Shown: in pieces, positions 1 to 8,850 of the stretch
How positions within the stretch are numbered: the first letter of the stretch is position 1
Layout: the number at the start of each line of letters is the position of its first letter
Source of the DNA: Novosphingobium sp.
Lineage (GTDB): Bacteria > Pseudomonadota > Alphaproteobacteria > Sphingomonadales > Sphingomonadaceae
NCBI GenBank assembly: GCA_024236175.1
Contig: JACKKY010000003.1
Span: forward strand, 310,001-374,000
Reading direction: 5' to 3'
DNA: 64,000 nt
Made by a program: the position numbers and the translations under genes
Notes under the pieces: model-generated
Database searches by the model: none
What the model saw: only the letters and a program-made list of their open reading frames with translations
Told to the model about the DNA's origin: nothing

Positions 1-1
1 C

Positions 2-610
2 ACACACCAGCTCAATCCAGATATCGACCTGAGTATGCATATCGACGATGTCGTGAACCTGCTGTTTTACGAAGACATCCGGAATGCGATCCTGGTAGGG
101 CACAGCTACGGGGGGATGGTCATTACCGGTGTAGCGGACCGGGCGCCTGACCGGGTCGGACATCGCGTCTATCTCGATGCTGCCTACCCAAATGAGGGTC
201 AGTCACTACACGATCACGCATTCGAGAGTATCGATCCGCAGAGGCAGAACATTTACATCGAAAACGGGGTCGAACTGGTCATGAAGCCTGACCCCATGTA
301 CGCGGCATTTTTCGGCATCACCGAGCCAGATCTGGCGAAGTGGACCAACGACCGCCTGACGCCGCAGCCTTGGAAATGCTTTGCCGAAAAGCTGCATTTC
401 AGGAACGAGGCGGCGATGCGAGCCATACCGGAATCGCATCTGGTCTGCACCGAAACGCTTCCCGGCCGTGACGTGGAACTGCTGACTGCCCGTTCGCAAG
501 GACGTGTCTGGGATATCGATACGGGACACGATCTGATGCTCACGGAGCCCGCCTGGGTGGCGGAGAGGCTGATGCGGATAGCTGCCCTCGAGAAGGAACA
601 CGCTTCTTAG
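2..610 (+). CDS. Alpha/beta hydrolase, 5'-truncated by window edge
   Basis: C-terminal part of an alpha/beta-fold hydrolase. The reading frame stays open to the first bases of the window, and the residues before the first in-frame ATG (35) still align with the neighbouring hydrolase at 673, so the true start lies upstream. The nucleophile elbow GHSYGG is seen, with Ser encoded at 104-106, and the family His is in DTGHDLML near the C-terminus. The gene is a close tandem paralogue of the next one: both share GHSYGGMVITGVAD, the LTPQPWKCF block and the DTGHDLM block. The type resembles the esterase/hydrolase group of plant SABP2 and bacterial pyrethroid esterases. The substrate is unknown. Confidence 0.85.
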   Translation, partial: THQLNPDIDLSMHIDDVVNLLFYEDIRNAILVGHSYGGMVITGVADRAPDRVGHRVYLDAAYPNEGQSLHDHAFESIDPQRQNIYIENGVELVMKPDPMYAAFFGITEPDLAKWTNDRLTPQPWKCFAEKLHFRNEAAMRAIPESHLVCTETLPGRDVELLTARSQGRVWDIDTGHDLMLTEPAWVAERLMRIAALEKEHAS

Positions 611-672
611 CGACTGCGAGATCGGCAGCGGCCATGGCGGCGTGTTCCCCGTGGCTCGAAAGGAAAAACGCA

Positions 673-1392
673 ATGGCGGTGTTTGTCCTGGTGCATGGAG
701 GCGGTCACGGCGGTTGGTGCTATGACAAGCTCTCGCCGCTTCTGCGATCGCAAGGCCACGACGTTTACAGTCCGTCGCTCACCGGGCTGGGTGATCGAAA
801 GCACCTTCTCACGCCAGAAGTGGGGCTCGACACTCATATCGCCGACATCGTCAATATCCTCTTCTACCACGACTTGCGGGAGGTGATCCTCGCGGGCCAC
901 AGCTATGGCGGCATGGTTATTACCGGTGTCGCAGATGCCGTACCGGACCGGATCGGCAGACTGGTCTATCTCGACGCGGCGTTCCCGCGGGACGGGGAAT
1001 CGCTCGTGGACAACGCGCCTGAAATGATGGCCTTCGCCCGATCCGATTCGCGCGTGGTCGATGGTGTGGAACTGGTGCTGTGGCCGAACGAGAATTCGGC
1101 GTCCCGCCAGGGCGTGACCGATCCGCACGATGCCGAGTGGATGTTGGCAAGGCTGACGCCGCAGCCATGGAAATGCTTTTCGGACAAGCTTCGGCTTCAT
1201 AATCAGGAGCAAGCCGCGCGGGTCCCTCGCGCGATTGTCAACTGCACGTCGACGCTCGCTCGCCGGCGAGGTGAGCAACCCATGCGAGCGCGGGAAGGAG
1301 AGCTCATCTTCGAGATCGATACGGGCCACGACCTGATGATCACCGAACCACACGCGGTTGCCGAGATGCTGATTGAGATTGCTGACAGCTAG
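673..1392 (+). CDS. Alpha/beta hydrolase (tandem paralogue)
   Basis: Complete alpha/beta hydrolase of 239 residues. I chose the ATG at 673 because the protein then opens with the usual first strand and oxyanion loop (MAVFVLVHGGGHGGW), and an AGGA-type ribosome site lies just upstream. An upstream in-frame ATG at 634 adds 13 unrelated residues. The catalytic Ser is at about residue 77 in GHSYGG and the His at about 219 in DTGHDLM. It starts 62 bases after its paralogue, so this is a tandem duplication that was kept intact. It probably hydrolyses an ester or amide in the cytoplasm; no signal peptide is seen. The exact reaction is not predictable. Confidence 0.88.
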   Translation: MAVFVLVHGGGHGGWCYDKLSPLLRSQGHDVYSPSLTGLGDRKHLLTPEVGLDTHIADIVNILFYHDLREVILAGHSYGGMVITGVADAVPDRIGRLVYLDAAFPRDGESLVDNAPEMMAFARSDSRVVDGVELVLWPNENSASRQGVTDPHDAEWMLARLTPQPWKCFSDKLRLHNQEQAARVPRAIVNCTSTLARRRGEQPMRAREGELIFEIDTGHDLMITEPHAVAEMLIEIADS

Positions 1393-1423
1393 CGGCTGAC
1401 GGAGGCCGTCACCCGGGCGCGGA

Positions 1424-2674
1424 TCAATCCGAACTGCCTTGCAGTTCTCCGCTGGCTTTTTCGATCGATCTGTCTGCCGGTTTGTCCCCGGGAAGCAGCA
1501 GAAAGATCAGACCGCCCAGGAAGGTCGTTGCCGATGTTATCAGGAGGTAGAGGGAGAACCGTCCGGTCAGATCGAGGACCAGGCTGAGGAACAGTGAGCC
1601 GCTAGCCGATGAGAGCGCAATCGCAGCCGCGATCATGCCGTAGGCTGTGCCGTAGATCTCAAGCCGGAAGTAGCGCATCACCAGATAGGCCGCGACATCC
1701 AGTTCGGCCCCAGTCGAAAGGCCTACAATCAGGACTGCCAGGCCGACGACAGTGATGTCGTTCTGACCGCTGCCGAGGATTGCAAGCCCGATGCTAGGTA
1801 CGCCCAGGACGACGGCGGCCACAATCCTCGACGGATATCGGTCCAATGCGAAGCCGGAGAAAAGGCGTCCGAGCATCACCCCGATCGCGAAAAGGGAGAC
1901 GAGGCCTGAAGCCGTATCCGATCCAATCTCCAGATCCAGCAGGATCAGCTTGAGCTGTGTTCCGATGGTCGTGTGTGCGAGATTGCTGAGCAAAATTCCG
2001 CCGGCGATTGTTCGAAAGGCGACGGTGTTCAGAATTGTCCGATAATCCTGCAAAGTGCCACGGGCAGACGCCCGGACCGTGCGTTGAATTCTTCGGGGCC
2101 CTTGCGAAATCAGCAGCAGCGCTACAAGCCCGCCGATCGCGGACCCGCCAGCCAGTGTCAGATAGCCGACCCTCCAGCCATGATCGTCGATCACGCCGGT
2201 CAGCAACGGGGCAAGTATCGCTGCGGTAGCCGCAGGGGACGAAGCCGCCAGCGAAAGGGCGATGCCTCTCGCCTTGTCAAATCGCTCTGCGATGACCCGG
2301 GTATAGACCGCGGACGTCGTCGTTGTCCCGATAAGCGTTACCTGGACGATGGTCAGAAGGAAGTAATGCAGGAAACTGCCTTCGATCAGGCTGAAACCCG
2401 CATAGACCAATGGCGTCAGTATCACGCCGATGGTCGCCATGCGCTGCGATCCGAAAATGTCCGTCAGACGTCCGGCAATCGGCATCCCGACAATGCCGAT
2501 CAGGATTGTTGTTCCAAGCAGCGCGAACTGCGATTTGGTCCAGCCGAATTCCTCGATCAGATGGGGCGAGAATATGCTCACGATGTACATGTTGACCATG
2601 TACCCAAAGCTGAGCCCCAGGCTCACTCCCGCCAGGTAGCGGAAGTTGGCTCTCATTTCCGCCACGAAACTCAT
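1424..2674 (-). CDS. MFS transporter
   Basis: Major facilitator superfamily permease of 416 residues with about 12 hydrophobic segments. The loop between segments 2 and 3 (GRLTDIFGSQRMATIG) carries the family signature, and the second half has the equivalent (GRLFSGFALDRYPSR). The closest flavour is the monocarboxylate/oxalate-formate type often found next to catabolic genes in sphingomonads. Its start codon overlaps the stop codon of the upstream SDR gene by ATGA, so the two are translationally coupled. A likely role is import or export of the compound handled by that SDR and the nearby hydrolases. Substrate unknown. Confidence 0.88.
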   Translation of the reverse strand: MSFVAEMRANFRYLAGVSLGLSFGYMVNMYIVSIFSPHLIEEFGWTKSQFALLGTTILIGIVGMPIAGRLTDIFGSQRMATIGVILTPLVYAGFSLIEGSFLHYFLLTIVQVTLIGTTTTSAVYTRVIAERFDKARGIALSLAASSPAATAAILAPLLTGVIDDHGWRVGYLTLAGGSAIGGLVALLLISQGPRRIQRTVRASARGTLQDYRTILNTVAFRTIAGGILLSNLAHTTIGTQLKLILLDLEIGSDTASGLVSLFAIGVMLGRLFSGFALDRYPSRIVAAVVLGVPSIGLAILGSGQNDITVVGLAVLIVGLSTGAELDVAAYLVMRYFRLEIYGTAYGMIAAAIALSSASGSLFLSLVLDLTGRFSLYLLITSATTFLGGLIFLLLPGDKPADRSIEKASGELQGSSD

Positions 2675-3627
2675 GGAACGACTGGAAACTCTTCGCCGAC
2701 CATGCGTTCGCTCATCGCCCAGACTTCATGGGCGATCTGCGGATCAACGGCGTATGGACGCACGCCCTTGCCACCCTTTTCGGCGGTTTCGGCAACGCCG
2801 CAATCCTCGCAATAGCGCGCTCCAACTTCATCTGGGGCGGCCACAAACCCCGCCCAGACGGTCGTGGCAGCACCCTGCGCAACAGATTTCAACTGCAGTT
2901 GTGTGACGCCGTCGCCTTTCTCGGCCAACGACCTCGCGGACATCCTGCTTATCAGGTCATCCGACATGTGCCGGAGCAGATCGGTCTTGATGGAGCCGGG
3001 ATGAACTGCGGTGGCGCGAACGTTGCGCGGCCGATGTCGCCGGTCGAGCTCGACTGCGAACAAGATGTTTGCGGTCTTCGACGCACCGTAGGCGTCGAAT
3101 GGATCGTAGGGGCGCTTTTCGTAGTTCGCATCGTCGAGATCGACGGGGCTGAATTGGTGCGCGGAGGACGCCAGCACAACGATGCGTCCGCCGGGCGGGA
3201 CGAGCGATGCGATCCGGTTGACCAGCAGGAAATGCCCCAGGTGGTTCGTTCCGAACTGCAGTTCGAAGCCATCCTGAGTCCTGCTTTCGGGCGTCGCCAT
3301 GATCCCGGCATTTGCGATCAGGACGTCGAGAGGCCGGCCGGCTGCAACCAGCGCGTCGGCACAGGCCCCGACACTGGCAAGCGAGGTGAGGTCCAGTTCG
3401 ACGAGTTGGAGACTGTTGCCGAACTCTTCGCGTAGCGTTGCGGTTGCCGCTGCTGCCTTGCTCAGGTCACGTGCCGCACCGACAACTTCGACACCATGAG
3501 TCAGCAGGGCCCTTGCCGTCTCCAGTCCCAACCCTGCTGAAACACCTGTGATAAACACACGCAGCCCGTCCAGATTCTGACCGGAAAGCACTTCATCGGT
3601 GGTGGTGGCCCATCCGAAATTGGACAT
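2671..3627 (-). CDS. Short-chain dehydrogenase/reductase
   Basis: SDR of 318 residues from the ATG at 3627, which aligns its N-terminus with the paralogue at 19019-19957 (shared TTDEVL and ITGVSAGLG/VTGVSAGLG). Upstream in-frame starts add unrelated residues. The cofactor motif TGxxxGLG, the NAG motif (LIANAGIM), the catalytic Ser in LASSAHQ and YGASK are all present. The family is the retinol-dehydrogenase/WW-domain-oxidoreductase type. A C-terminal tail with a CEDC motif is shared with the paralogue, so the two genes come from one lineage and may act on related substrates. It is coupled by ATGA to the MFS gene. Confidence 0.9.
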   Translation of the reverse strand: MSNFGWATTTDEVLSGQNLDGLRVFITGVSAGLGLETARALLTHGVEVVGAARDLSKAAAATATLREEFGNSLQLVELDLTSLASVGACADALVAAGRPLDVLIANAGIMATPESRTQDGFELQFGTNHLGHFLLVNRIASLVPPGGRIVVLASSAHQFSPVDLDDANYEKRPYDPFDAYGASKTANILFAVELDRRHRPRNVRATAVHPGSIKTDLLRHMSDDLISRMSARSLAEKGDGVTQLQLKSVAQGAATTVWAGFVAAPDEVGARYCEDCGVAETAEKGGKGVRPYAVDPQIAHEVWAMSERMVGEEFPVVP

Positions 3628-3801
3628 CATGTTTCTCCGGTTTCGGCTTCGGGGCCAATCTGTCCCGCGGCCGGTGTTCAATCAGGGCGGGAAAGGATCG
3701 CAAGGATCGTAGCGCCGTCTGGTCCCCGGCGACGCTACGATCGAGGTACGAGGGCATGAGGTGGCAGTGCGGAGACACCCTCATGCCGTGGAAGTCGCGG
3801 A

Positions 3802-6324
3802 TCAGTCAGCCAGGGCTCCGAAGCGGAACTTCAATCGCAATCCGTACATGCGCGGGGGTTCAAGCTGATAGGCGACGAAGCCGCGCGTGACCGAATTGTC
3901 ATTGGCATGGGCCAGCATCTTCTCGTTCGTGATATTGGTCACGAAGAAGACGGCATCCATCGGCAGGCCGCCGAGTTCCCTCCAGGCAACGCTTGCGTTT
4001 CCGAACGTCCGGCTCGGCAGTATGCCGTAGTCGATGTTCGGATCGGGATTGTTGTCGGTCACGTTCCGGAACGAAGACTGATAAACGAGCGTGCCGCTGA
4101 TCGCTATCTCGCCCAGCGAATCCGGCAGTGGCAAGGTGTAGCTGGCGGTGCCGGTGAACTGGTGCGGAATGGCGAAGGGCAGGCTCTGACCGGCCACGAC
4201 CGGATCGAGTCTGTTGTAGAGCGAGTCTGCCGGCAGGTCCGGGATCGTCACTTCGGTCAGTTCCGAACTGAGATAGGAATAGGCGCCCTGCAGTTCGAAG
4301 CCCTCGAAGGGAGAAATGGTCAGATCCGCCTCGAAACCATAGAGTTTCGACTTGCCGGCATTGATAATCGTCGTCGTGGTGCCGCACGGCCCCTTGTAGT
4401 TGGGCAGGTTCGCATCGCAGCCGACGCTCAGCTGCAGCTGCTGGTCGCGGAAATCATTGTAGTAACCGGTGATATTGAAGCTGCCGGGCACGCTGCCCCG
4501 CCATCTTGTTCTTGCACCGATCTCATAAGTGTCGACCTTCTCTTTTCCGTAGTTCTGCAGGGTGTCGGGCGCTGCGGGATTCACTGCGCCCTGACGGTAG
4601 CCGCGAGACCACTTGGCGAACAGCATGACAGTGTCGATCGGGCGGTATTCGAGACCGAGAAGCCAGGTCGGTGCGCTCGTCTTCTTCTTGACGAATTGCC
4701 TGCACTGGGTGAACCGCTCCGATGCGGGGTGCGTGACACCGAAACCGGGGGCGGTCGGATTCGTACACGAGTACGTTGCATCCGCCGGAGTTTCGCCGAA
4801 GAAGATGTTGCCAAGCTGGAGATGGCTGCTGCTCTTGTCTTCGGTGTAGCGGATCCCGCCGGTCACAGCCAACTGGTCCGTCAGATCATAGGTCGCCTGG
4901 GCATAGGCCGCCAGGCTCTGGAAGGTGTTGCGATAGCGAGAATAGCCAGCGCGGCCCAGCGAGAGTGAGCCGGCTTCTCGCGAGAAGGGCTTGCAGTTCA
5001 GATTCGCAACATTCGCGCATGGCGTGAAAAGCGGATTGGTCGTGCCGATCGTGCCGATGGGATCGTTCTTCTCGAGATAGAAACCGCCCTGCCAGTCGAG
5101 GCGGCCGTCTGCTGCCAGCCCGGAGAAGCGCAGTTCTTCGACCAGCGAGGACTGTGCAACCGTGTAGGGGGAATCCGGATTGGCCTGGATATCGACGAAG
5201 GTCACGACATCCTGAGGGCCGGCCAGCAGGTTCCCGGGCACTTGCGGCCAGAACGTACCGAAAGCATCGCCGCTGCTGTTCGCCCTGATCTCGCCGTAGC
5301 TGAAGATGTTGGTGATCTCGAATGCGTCGCTGACCTCCCAGGTGGTACGATTGATGATCTGCCATTGTTCCTGGGCCGACCCCGCATCGGGGTCCGAATT
5401 CGCGCCTGTCCAGAAGCCGCCCGCGGCGCTCTCGCGTTCAATCTGGTCGCACGACCAGTCTCCGGAAGGGAAGAAGCCCCCGAACATCAGTCCCGGCGTG
5501 CAAACCTTCAGGACGTGGATCGCGCCGCTGCTTTTCGAGTCCGTGTAGTAACCGACGGTGTAGTTCTCGAGGTTGTGCGCAAGGTCGGCCACCGCGCTCA
5601 CCCGGACCGTCCAGTAGTCGCTGCTCGCAAGATCCTGGCCGTAGCGGGTGCGGAAGCCGATATTCCTGATGTAGCCGTCCGACTCGTTGTGGTCGACGCC
5701 GACACGGAATCGGAAACTGTCGCCCACTGGCACGTTCACGACGGCCTCGATCCGCTTCCTGTCGAAGTTGCCGATTGTACCTTCGACGTAACCTTCGAAA
5801 TCGTGCTTTGGCTTTGTCGGCACCAGCAGGACTGCGCCGCCTGTGGAATTCCGGCCGAAAAGAGTGCCCTGGGGCCCCTTCAGGACCTGGACGTTCTCGA
5901 GATCGAACAGCTGCCCCGGGCCGGCGCCGTCTCCACCGCCCTGGATCGAACCGCTCCCGCGCAGAGCAACGACGTCGGCGAAATAGGTGCCGACCGTGGC
6001 CGTCGTACGCTGCTCCTGGGTGAAGCCGCGGATCGTGAATGTCGTATTGTCATGGCCCCAGCGCGAGTTGGCGGCCACGTTAGGCGTGTAGGTAGCGATG
6101 TCCTTCGCCTGGATAATGTTGTTGTTGGTCAGGGTCTCCTGATCGAATACCGTAATGGAGATCGGCACGTCCTGAAGAGCTTCCTCGGAACGCCGCGCGG
6201 TTACGATGATGCTGTTGTCGCTTGCCTCGGCGTTGCTGCCGATGTCCTGCGCCAGGCCGGGGCTATGCACCCCCACGCCAAGTGTGCTGGTTGCGAGAAA
6301 CATCGCGATTAGGCGTTTTTGCAT
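3802..6324 (-). CDS. TonB-dependent outer-membrane receptor
   Basis: TonB-dependent receptor of 840 residues. The ATG at 6324 is preceded by GGGAGGA at good spacing and starts a signal peptide that ends near GLAQD. A TonB-box-like stretch (SIIVTARR) is followed by the plug domain (VPISITVFD, LFGRNSTGGAVLLVPTKP), then the 22-strand barrel. The C-terminus has the terminal aromatic strand (LRLKFRF) followed by five extra residues. This is the sphingomonad catabolic type, with no N-terminal STN signalling domain. It probably brings a hydrophobic or aromatic substrate through the outer membrane for the flanking enzymes. The promoter and a 16-bp inverted repeat lie 146-175 bases upstream. Confidence 0.93.
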   Translation of the reverse strand: MQKRLIAMFLATSTLGVGVHSPGLAQDIGSNAEASDNSIIVTARRSEEALQDVPISITVFDQETLTNNNIIQAKDIATYTPNVAANSRWGHDNTTFTIRGFTQEQRTTATVGTYFADVVALRGSGSIQGGGDGAGPGQLFDLENVQVLKGPQGTLFGRNSTGGAVLLVPTKPKHDFEGYVEGTIGNFDRKRIEAVVNVPVGDSFRFRVGVDHNESDGYIRNIGFRTRYGQDLASSDYWTVRVSAVADLAHNLENYTVGYYTDSKSSGAIHVLKVCTPGLMFGGFFPSGDWSCDQIERESAAGGFWTGANSDPDAGSAQEQWQIINRTTWEVSDAFEITNIFSYGEIRANSSGDAFGTFWPQVPGNLLAGPQDVVTFVDIQANPDSPYTVAQSSLVEELRFSGLAADGRLDWQGGFYLEKNDPIGTIGTTNPLFTPCANVANLNCKPFSREAGSLSLGRAGYSRYRNTFQSLAAYAQATYDLTDQLAVTGGIRYTEDKSSSHLQLGNIFFGETPADATYSCTNPTAPGFGVTHPASERFTQCRQFVKKKTSAPTWLLGLEYRPIDTVMLFAKWSRGYRQGAVNPAAPDTLQNYGKEKVDTYEIGARTRWRGSVPGSFNITGYYNDFRDQQLQLSVGCDANLPNYKGPCGTTTTIINAGKSKLYGFEADLTISPFEGFELQGAYSYLSSELTEVTIPDLPADSLYNRLDPVVAGQSLPFAIPHQFTGTASYTLPLPDSLGEIAISGTLVYQSSFRNVTDNNPDPNIDYGILPSRTFGNASVAWRELGGLPMDAVFFVTNITNEKMLAHANDNSVTRGFVAYQLEPPRMYGLRLKFRFGALAD

Positions 6325-6469
6325 TGTCGGTAATCCTCCCACCTGTACCTGCCCGGCCGAGCACTGTTGGTTGCTCTCTCGCCCGGCAATCGGACCATGA
6401 GGGCGTGCCGCTCCGGGCCGATCTCATCACTGGTACGGCCGCCGCCCGGCACTTCCCTCGGGCCTTAAC

Positions 6470-6499
6470 GATACTAGCAAGTATCTTTTAATCGGTGAA
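6470..6499 (-). promoter_or_regulatory. Promoter with overlapping TetR-type operator for the TonB receptor
   Basis: Read on the minus strand, TTCACC (6499-6494) and TAGTAT (6476-6471) are separated by exactly 17 bases and look like a sigma-70 promoter. The -10 hexamer sits inside the perfect inverted repeat GATACTAGCAAGTATC (6470-6485; 6-bp arms, 4-bp spacer). A TetR gene is the next gene upstream (6726-7430), so binding of that protein here would block the receptor promoter. The rest of 6325-6725 shows no convincing gene. Confidence 0.5.
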
Positions 6500-6725
6500 G
6501 CCTGTTTTTCTGGCGTGCGGACGGGCCAGCATGTCGCGAGGTGCCGACGCTCGGGAATCGCATTAATATATTGAAAAAACCATCAAGTTTCCGGCAACCA
6601 CATTGCCGCAGGAAAGCGCCAGCGTGGGAGCCGCCTTCGCGCCCGAGTTTCGCGGAGCTTGAATTCTCGATAATGTGAACCGGACGGTTTCGTTGTTGCA
6701 CCTCGGGGCGCCACCACGATTCGAT

Positions 6726-7406
6726 CTAGCGTTTGCGTATGCCGTTCATGAACAGCTCAATGCAAAAGGAGATCCGTTCCTCGATTCCCGATTCGTCGAT
6801 CGGGTTGCCTGAACCGATGATTCGTATCGGGGCGCCGACGACCATGCTGAGAAAAGCCGTGGCCGCCAGTTTGGGGTTGTCGACCTTGATTTCCCCGGTT
6901 TCCGCGTGCTTCTCCAGGCGTCGTGCCAGGAACTCCACGACGGGTGTGGTGATGTGGTTGGAAGAGAGTTCGAAAATCTCCGGGAAGCGGTAGGCTTCCG
7001 AGTTCAGGATTCTCAATAGCCTCAAACCTTCCGATCTCGTCATTTGGTCCATGCGCATTCGGGCTACGCAGTTGAGGGTTTCCTCAAGTGTCGCGCACTC
7101 GCAGCTGACCAACGCCTTTGCCTGGAATGCAGCGACTCGTTCGATTGCGCGAATCACCGCGGCTTTGAAGAAGGCTTCCTTGTCTTCGTACTTTGAATAA
7201 ATGGTGCGCTTTGTCATGTTGACGGACTTCGCAACCATATCCAAAGTCGCTTTATCGAAGCCTTTTTCTAGGAAAATCTCAAGAGCATGATCAAGGAGTT
7301 CGTTATGACGTCGTTCCGACCTCTCTTTTGATGGCCGACCGATGACCGTTTTTGTCTCCCTATTGGGAGATAGTATTTCTGGATATTTCGGGTCGCTCTT
7401 ATTCAC
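6726..7406 (-). CDS. TetR/AcrR family transcriptional regulator
   Basis: TetR-type repressor. The DNA-binding helix-turn-helix lies in LLDHALEIFLEKGFDKATLDMV and NMTKRTIYSKYEDKEAFF, after an extended polar leader. The GTG at 7406 follows ACGGAG at good spacing. A TTG at 7430 with GAGGA upstream is an alternative that gives 234 residues. The C-terminal ligand domain is of the AefR-like type. It sits between the receptor and the divergent LuxE-like gene at 7510, so it is the best candidate for the operator at 6470-6485 and may also control the divergent pair. The ligand is unknown. Confidence 0.87.
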   Translation of the reverse strand: MNKSDPKYPEILSPNRETKTVIGRPSKERSERRHNELLDHALEIFLEKGFDKATLDMVAKSVNMTKRTIYSKYEDKEAFFKAAVIRAIERVAAFQAKALVSCECATLEETLNCVARMRMDQMTRSEGLRLLRILNSEAYRFPEIFELSSNHITTPVVEFLARRLEKHAETGEIKVDNPKLAATAFLSMVVGAPIRIIGSGNPIDESGIEERISFCIELFMNGIRKR

Positions 7407-7509
7407 GGTTGCTCCGTTGATCGCTTGCAAGCATCCTCGTTTTGGCTAAAAGGAAACTCATCAGGTGCCGTTTAGATTATAGCGGCTGGGTGCAAGAAGG
7501 AGAATAGGT

Positions 7510-8850
7510 GTGGATGGGCAGGTCGATCGACTGCTGGGGATGATCTCTTCCGAAAACAGGTACGATATCCCTCATGCCGAGATCGCCGATGCGCAGATCG
7601 AGGCGGCGAACGAGCGCTTCAAGAGCCGTATCGGCATGATCAACCTGCTCGGGCATCAGGCAGAGTCTGCCAGCCTCAGCGAAATACGGGAGCTTGCCGA
7701 CCTGGTGCCTCTCCTCTTCGCCCACACGACTTACAAGAGCTATCCGGAAAGCTGGATGGTCCAGCAGAAATGGGATCGCCTTGGCCGTTGGCTCGAAACC
7801 GTGTCCAGCTATCCGGTCGCGCAAGTCGACGGGACAGGGATAAAGGACATCGACGACTGGCTTGCCGGGTTGGAGGAGGAGGGGACCTTCGTTTCCTGCT
7901 CAAGCGGAACAACCGGTAAGTGTTCGATGATCGCAGCCACCATGGCGGACCGACAGTTCGCCAAGGACAACACGGCGCTGGCATTCAGCTGGGGCACCGG
8001 CGTGGATCCGTCCAGCAAGTTCAAGGTCATGGCGACGGTTCCCGTGCCTTCAAGCCCGCGCAACAAGGATGTGCGGGCCGCCATTTCCGAGACCTTTGGC
8101 GACGGCGACGACTATACCTTTCCGGACGCGAACATGACCATCGGGCAAGTCAGCCGCATGGTGGCTCTAAGGCGGGGCATCGGAGACGGGACGGCGCTCC
8201 CGGAGGAATTGACGGAATTCGAAAGGATTTCCGAGGGACGCCAGGCCGAGATCGACGCGGGCATGCAGCGAACGGTGGAAGCGCTGATCGAGAATCGTGG
8301 GAAGAAATTGCTGATTTCCGGACAGTTCCAGCTGCTGTTCCAGATGGTCGAACTTATCCGCGCGCAAGGATATGGCCGAGAAAGCTTCAACCCGGAGAAC
8401 GCGATGTTCATTGGTGGCGGGCTCAAGGGCGCGGTGCTGCCGGAAGGCTATCTCGACCTAATCCTCGACACCTTCAACACGCCGTTCGAGAAGCTGTACC
8501 AATATTATGGTATGCAGGAAATCAACACGACGATGCCGCGCTGCAAGGCGAAACGGTACCATATTCCGCCGTGGCTGTTGCCTCTGGTTCTCGATGAGCA
8601 CGGCGAGGCGCTGGTCGAGCCGTCGGGCGGAGAAGTGGAAGGCCGTGCCGGCTTCTTCGACTTGTCGTTGGATGGCCGCTGGGGCGGCGTGATATCGGGG
8701 GACAAGGTCAATGTCAGGTTTGACCGCTGCGATTGCGGTCAGGGTGGGCCGACGGTGGGTTACGATATCGTGCGGTACGCCGATCTCGGCGACGGCGACA
8801 AGATCACCTGCGCGGGCACCATAGACGCTTATATCAGGGGTGTGTCATGA
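7510..8850 (+). CDS. LuxE-family acyl-protein synthetase
   Basis: Member of the LuxE acyl-protein synthetase family (446 residues), related to adenylate-forming enzymes. It starts with GTG at 7510 after GAAGGAG. The phosphate-binding loop CSSGTTGK is seen around residue 140, and YQYYGMQEI is typical of the adenylating core. In luminous bacteria LuxE activates a fatty acid with ATP and hands the acyl group to LuxC. Here the stop codon overlaps the LuxC start by ATGA, which supports the same two-step job. No luciferase genes are near. The acid may be fatty or a catabolic intermediate, and this cannot be told from the sequence. Confidence 0.85.
   Translation: MDGQVDRLLGMISSENRYDIPHAEIADAQIEAANERFKSRIGMINLLGHQAESASLSEIRELADLVPLLFAHTTYKSYPESWMVQQKWDRLGRWLETVSSYPVAQVDGTGIKDIDDWLAGLEEEGTFVSCSSGTTGKCSMIAATMADRQFAKDNTALAFSWGTGVDPSSKFKVMATVPVPSSPRNKDVRAAISETFGDGDDYTFPDANMTIGQVSRMVALRRGIGDGTALPEELTEFERISEGRQAEIDAGMQRTVEALIENRGKKLLISGQFQLLFQMVELIRAQGYGRESFNPENAMFIGGGLKGAVLPEGYLDLILDTFNTPFEKLYQYYGMQEINTTMPRCKAKRYHIPPWLLPLVLDEHGEALVEPSGGEVEGRAGFFDLSLDGRWGGVISGDKVNVRFDRCDCGQGGPTVGYDIVRYADLGDGDKITCAGTIDAYIRGVS

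Noticed and set aside
6474..6701. A 75-codon minus-strand frame between the receptor and TetR genes
   Set aside because: It covers the promoter/operator region, has no ribosome site and no hydrophobic or domain pattern.
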